This document shows, piece after piece, positions 61,792 to 64,000 of a stretch of 64,000 bases of DNA. The translations under genes were made by a program, and so were the position numbers. The stretch's first letter is position 1; every line of letters begins with the position of its first letter. The notes under the pieces are model-generated. The model was not told where the DNA came from. It saw only the letters and a program-made list of their open reading frames with translations, and did no database searches. Origin of the DNA: Methylococcales bacterium (GTDB lineage: Bacteria > Pseudomonadota > Gammaproteobacteria > Methylococcales > Methylomonadaceae); the NCBI GenBank assembly GCA_026399075.1, contig JAPLRR010000026.1, forward strand, positions 1 through 64,000, given 5' to 3'.

Positions 61792-62400
61792 TCAAACGTC
61801 TTTAAACAATTCCTCCAAATCAATCGCCAAATCAGGAAATAAATGGGGTATCGCCACATCATCACCCGCGTAATTTTTGATCAGCTGGTAGTGTCCAGTT
61901 TCATCAGACAACACAAATTGGTTAATCACCTCTTCATAAGGGAATACCAACCAATACTCTTTTACACCGCTTTCGGCATAGAGTGCGTGTTTAGTTTGCA
62001 AGTCTTTTTTGGCGGTGCTTTTCGATAAGATTTCAATAATCCAATCGGGTGCGCCGTTGCAGCCTTGCTCATCCAATTTGCTGGAGTCGCAAATCACGCA
62101 GATGTCGGGTTGTACGACAGTCGACACTTCTTTGTTGGCGAGTAGCGATTTGCTGCGGTCGTATAAACGTACATCAAACGGCGCGGTAAAAGCGGCACAG
62201 GGTTTTTGATTAAAATAATTATACAACACCCCATTTAGCCGCCATGAAATGCGTTGATGCTTGACATTCGGCCCCGGACACATCAGGGAAATCTTGCCTT
62301 TAAGCAACTCCACCGCCCCATCAAACTGCCATGTCAAATAATCGGCGTAGCTGTAGCTGCCGTTAAGATCCAGTTGCGAGATATCAGTGATGGTGGGCAT
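61792..62400 (-). CDS. Uma2-family (DUF820) putative endonuclease
   Basis: The 202-residue protein has the PD-(D/E)XK-like pattern of Uma2: DGAVELLKGKISLMCPGPNV, VQPDICVICDSSKLDEQGCN, then GAPDWIIEILSKSTAKKDL and KHALYAESGVKEYWLVFPYE. The family is common in cyanobacteria and some proteobacteria, often in many copies, and may be linked to mobile DNA, though its role is unproven. Its place between kdsA and eno, where most relatives have no gene or only small ones, suggests insertion. There is a 129-bp gap to eno. Confidence 0.85.
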   Translation of the reverse strand: MPTITDISQLDLNGSYSYADYLTWQFDGAVELLKGKISLMCPGPNVKHQRISWRLNGVLYNYFNQKPCAAFTAPFDVRLYDRSKSLLANKEVSTVVQPDICVICDSSKLDEQGCNGAPDWIIEILSKSTAKKDLQTKHALYAESGVKEYWLVFPYEEVINQFVLSDETGHYQLIKNYAGDDVAIPHLFPDLAIDLEELFKDV

Positions 62401-62420
62401 GACAATTACGTTAGTACGAT

Positions 62421-63254
62421 TTACAAAGTCGTTTCAATCAACGGCTGGCTTTTAACGGCTTGGTCTAAAACCATTAAGGTTTCCAGCAATTCACGCATCC
62501 TGTGCAAAGGCCACGAGTTCGGGCCATCGCTTTTGGCTTCTGCGGGGTTGGGATGGGTTTCCATAAACAAGCCCGCCACGCCTACTGCGACGGCAGCGCG
62601 CGCCAATACGGGGACAAATTCGCGTTGTCCGCCTGAACAGCTGCCTTGTCCGCCGGGCAATTGCACGGAATGGGTGGCATCAAACACTACGGGGCAATCG
62701 GTATCGCGCATCACAGCCAACGAACGCATGTCAGACACTAGATTGTTGTAGCCAAACGATACGCCGCGCTCGCACACCATGATTTGCTGATTACCAGTGG
62801 CTTTGGCTTTTTTGGCGACATTCGCCATATCCCACGGCGCCAAAAATTGGCCTTTTTTGATGTTGACGGGGATGCCTTGGGCGGCCACGGCTTGAATAAA
62901 ATTGGTTTGCCGACACAAAAACGCGGGGGTTTGCATGACATCAACCACCGATGCCACTTCAGCTAAGGGTGTGTCTTCATGGACATCGGTCAGAACTGGC
63001 ACACCAATTTGCTGTTTGACTTTGGCCAATATTTCTAAACCGCGTTCAACGCCCAAACCACGAAAGGTTTCATGCGAAGAACGGTTGGCTTTGTCAAACG
63101 AAGATTTGTAAATAAACGGCATGTTGAGTTCTGCGGTCAATTCTTTTAAAAAGCCCGCCGTATCTAAAGCCAGCTGTTCACTTTCAATCACACAAGGGCC
63201 TGCGATCAAAAATATAGGTTGGTCTAAGGCGACGTTAAAGCCACATAGTTGCAT
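62421..63254 (-). CDS. kdsA: 3-deoxy-D-manno-octulosonate 8-phosphate synthase
   Basis: KdsA condenses arabinose 5-phosphate with phosphoenolpyruvate to make KDO-8-phosphate for lipopolysaccharide. The 277-residue protein has [68 protein letters not shown] and [15 protein letters not shown], all catalytic or substrate-binding stretches. A metal-type distinction cannot be made firmly. It lies on the same strand as eno, in the conserved kdsA to eno order. Confidence 0.96.
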   Translation of the reverse strand: MQLCGFNVALDQPIFLIAGPCVIESEQLALDTAGFLKELTAELNMPFIYKSSFDKANRSSHETFRGLGVERGLEILAKVKQQIGVPVLTDVHEDTPLAEVASVVDVMQTPAFLCRQTNFIQAVAAQGIPVNIKKGQFLAPWDMANVAKKAKATGNQQIMVCERGVSFGYNNLVSDMRSLAVMRDTDCPVVFDATHSVQLPGGQGSCSGGQREFVPVLARAAVAVGVAGLFMETHPNPAEAKSDGPNSWPLHRMRELLETLMVLDQAVKSQPLIETTL

Positions 63255-63497
63255 AAGGAATCTCTTTTTGGATAAGCGGTAAAGTAATTATAACTTTATT
63301 TAGACAATATCAATGCGGGGATTTTTGGGCAGGGTGGCTCTTTTAGTCTGTTTATCTTCCAAAAGGCGGGTTTGCAAAACGAGGAATACCCAAAAAAAAT
63401 AGCGATAGTAGTTTTTGAGCGGCATTTTCCTGGTAAAAGTGCAATAACTTTGGCGGGTAGGGGCGTTGTAGTACAGCCCCTACCAGCAAGCTTCGGT
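63255..63497. other. Intergenic region with a palindromic repeat
   Basis: GTAGGGGC and GCCCCTAC (63457-63483) form a perfect 8-bp stem with an 11-nt loop, a form that is common as a repeat in intergenic regions. It lies 15 bases after the stop of the sufS-like gene. No gene is seen. Confidence 0.5.
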
Positions 63498-64000
63498 TTA
63501 CCCAAACACCGCAATCAGATCTTGAATTCCCTTCATCAACACGTCAACTTCCGCTTTTGTGTTGTACATGGCAAACGAAGCCCTAGCCGTTGCCGGGACT
63601 TGGTAGAAATCCATCACCGGCATCGCGCAATGGTGGCCTGCGCGTATGGCAATGCCTAGGCTGTCCAACATTGTACCTATATCGTGCGGATGGATTTTGT
63701 CCAGCACAAACGACAGGATTGCGCCTTTGTGTTGGGCTTCGCCAATAATTCGCAAGCCTTTGATGTGTTGGGCTTGTTCGGTTGCATAAGCCAACAGTTC
63801 AGCTTCATAGGCGGCAATGGCAGCCATGCCGATGGTATTCAAATAATCGATGGCCGCGCCTAAACCGATAACGTCGGCAATATTGGGTGTGCCAGCCTCA
63901 AATTTATAAGGCAAGCCATTGTATTCAGTTTCGGTGAACGTGACTTTGCGGATCATATCGCCACCGCCTTGGTAAGGCGGCATCGCTTCCAACAGGGCTT
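63498..64000 (-). CDS. sufS: SufS/CsdA-type cysteine desulfurase, C-terminal part (cut by window edge)
   Basis: Only the last ~165 residues are inside the window, and the gene continues past 64000. The visible part has GGGDMIRKVTFTETEYNG, PYKFEAGTPNIADVIGLGAA and the catalytic cysteine loop AGHHCAMPVM, where most group II desulfurases have AGHHCAQPLM. This PLP enzyme takes sulfur from cysteine for iron-sulfur cluster assembly. NifS-type enzymes have a different cysteine loop, so it is the SufS group. The suf genes are expected just outside the window. Confidence 0.9.
   Translation of the reverse strand, partial: ALLEAMPPYQGGGDMIRKVTFTETEYNGLPYKFEAGTPNIADVIGLGAAIDYLNTIGMAAIAAYEAELLAYATEQAQHIKGLRIIGEAQHKGAILSFVLDKIHPHDIGTMLDSLGIAIRAGHHCAMPVMDFYQVPATARASFAMYNTKAEVDVLMKGIQDLIAVFG

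Overview
The window looks like the chromosome of a nitrogen-fixing gammaproteobacterium, probably a methanotroph-like member of Methylococcales. That is an inference: no pmo, mmo or rRNA gene is present. It rests on the order nafY - nifA/nifL - rnfABCDGEH (the Azotobacter-type minor nif arrangement), a neighbouring ntrBC, PEP-CTERM and multihaem proteins, cobO, and the housekeeping order kdsA - eno - ftsB - ispD - ispF - truD. No tRNA, rRNA or CRISPR array was found.

Layout. 0.3-8.2 kb: an exported cyclophilin, a BaeSR-like two-component pair, an EF-hand protein and a six-PAS GGDEF/EAL protein. 8.2-10.3 kb: hisE bracketed by two inverted palindromic repeats, then tatABC. 10.4-13.1 kb is accessory: a class D beta-lactamase, an integron-cassette-like unit and a PIN toxin/antitoxin pair between two structured direct repeats. 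13.1-16.6 kb: a fatty acid hydroxylase-type enzyme and exported proteins, one with a von Willebrand D-like domain. 17-19 kb: an OmpR/EnvZ-like pair. 19.1-22.5 kb: an orphan HicB, an XRE regulator, a PEP-CTERM protein, a frameshifted toxin with intact partner, and debris. 22.7-31.7 kb: a MOSC protein, a candidate sigma54-driven small RNA, rmuC, hemL, cobO, a coiled-coil repeat protein and a five-haem cytochrome. 32.1-37.3 kb: a signalling operon with a MglA-like GTPase and a roadblock protein between two paralogous unknown proteins. 37.4-42.1 kb: an EVE protein, UPF0182 and decayed small genes. 42.3-56.3 kb: the nitrogen region. 56.3-64 kb: truD, ispF, ispD, a channel, a phosphoesterase, ftsB, eno, a Uma2 gene, kdsA and a partial sufS-like gene.

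How it works together. Six sites match the sigma54 -24/-12 pattern (GG-N10-GC): ahead of ntrBC, nifLA, rnf, the unknown gene at 46112-46681, a leader or small RNA upstream of nafY, and a stand-alone small RNA at 23.7 kb. Five TGT-N10-ACA NifA-type sites lie upstream of the nif-region promoters. NtrBC reports nitrogen status, NifL/NifA adds redox and nitrogen control, Rnf supplies low-potential electrons to nitrogenase, and NafY handles the cofactor. The two small RNA candidates share the 10-mer CTCTCCTGTG and end in T8 terminators, which suggests one family of nitrogen-controlled riboregulators. This and the GTPase/roadblock operon are the best candidates for something undescribed.
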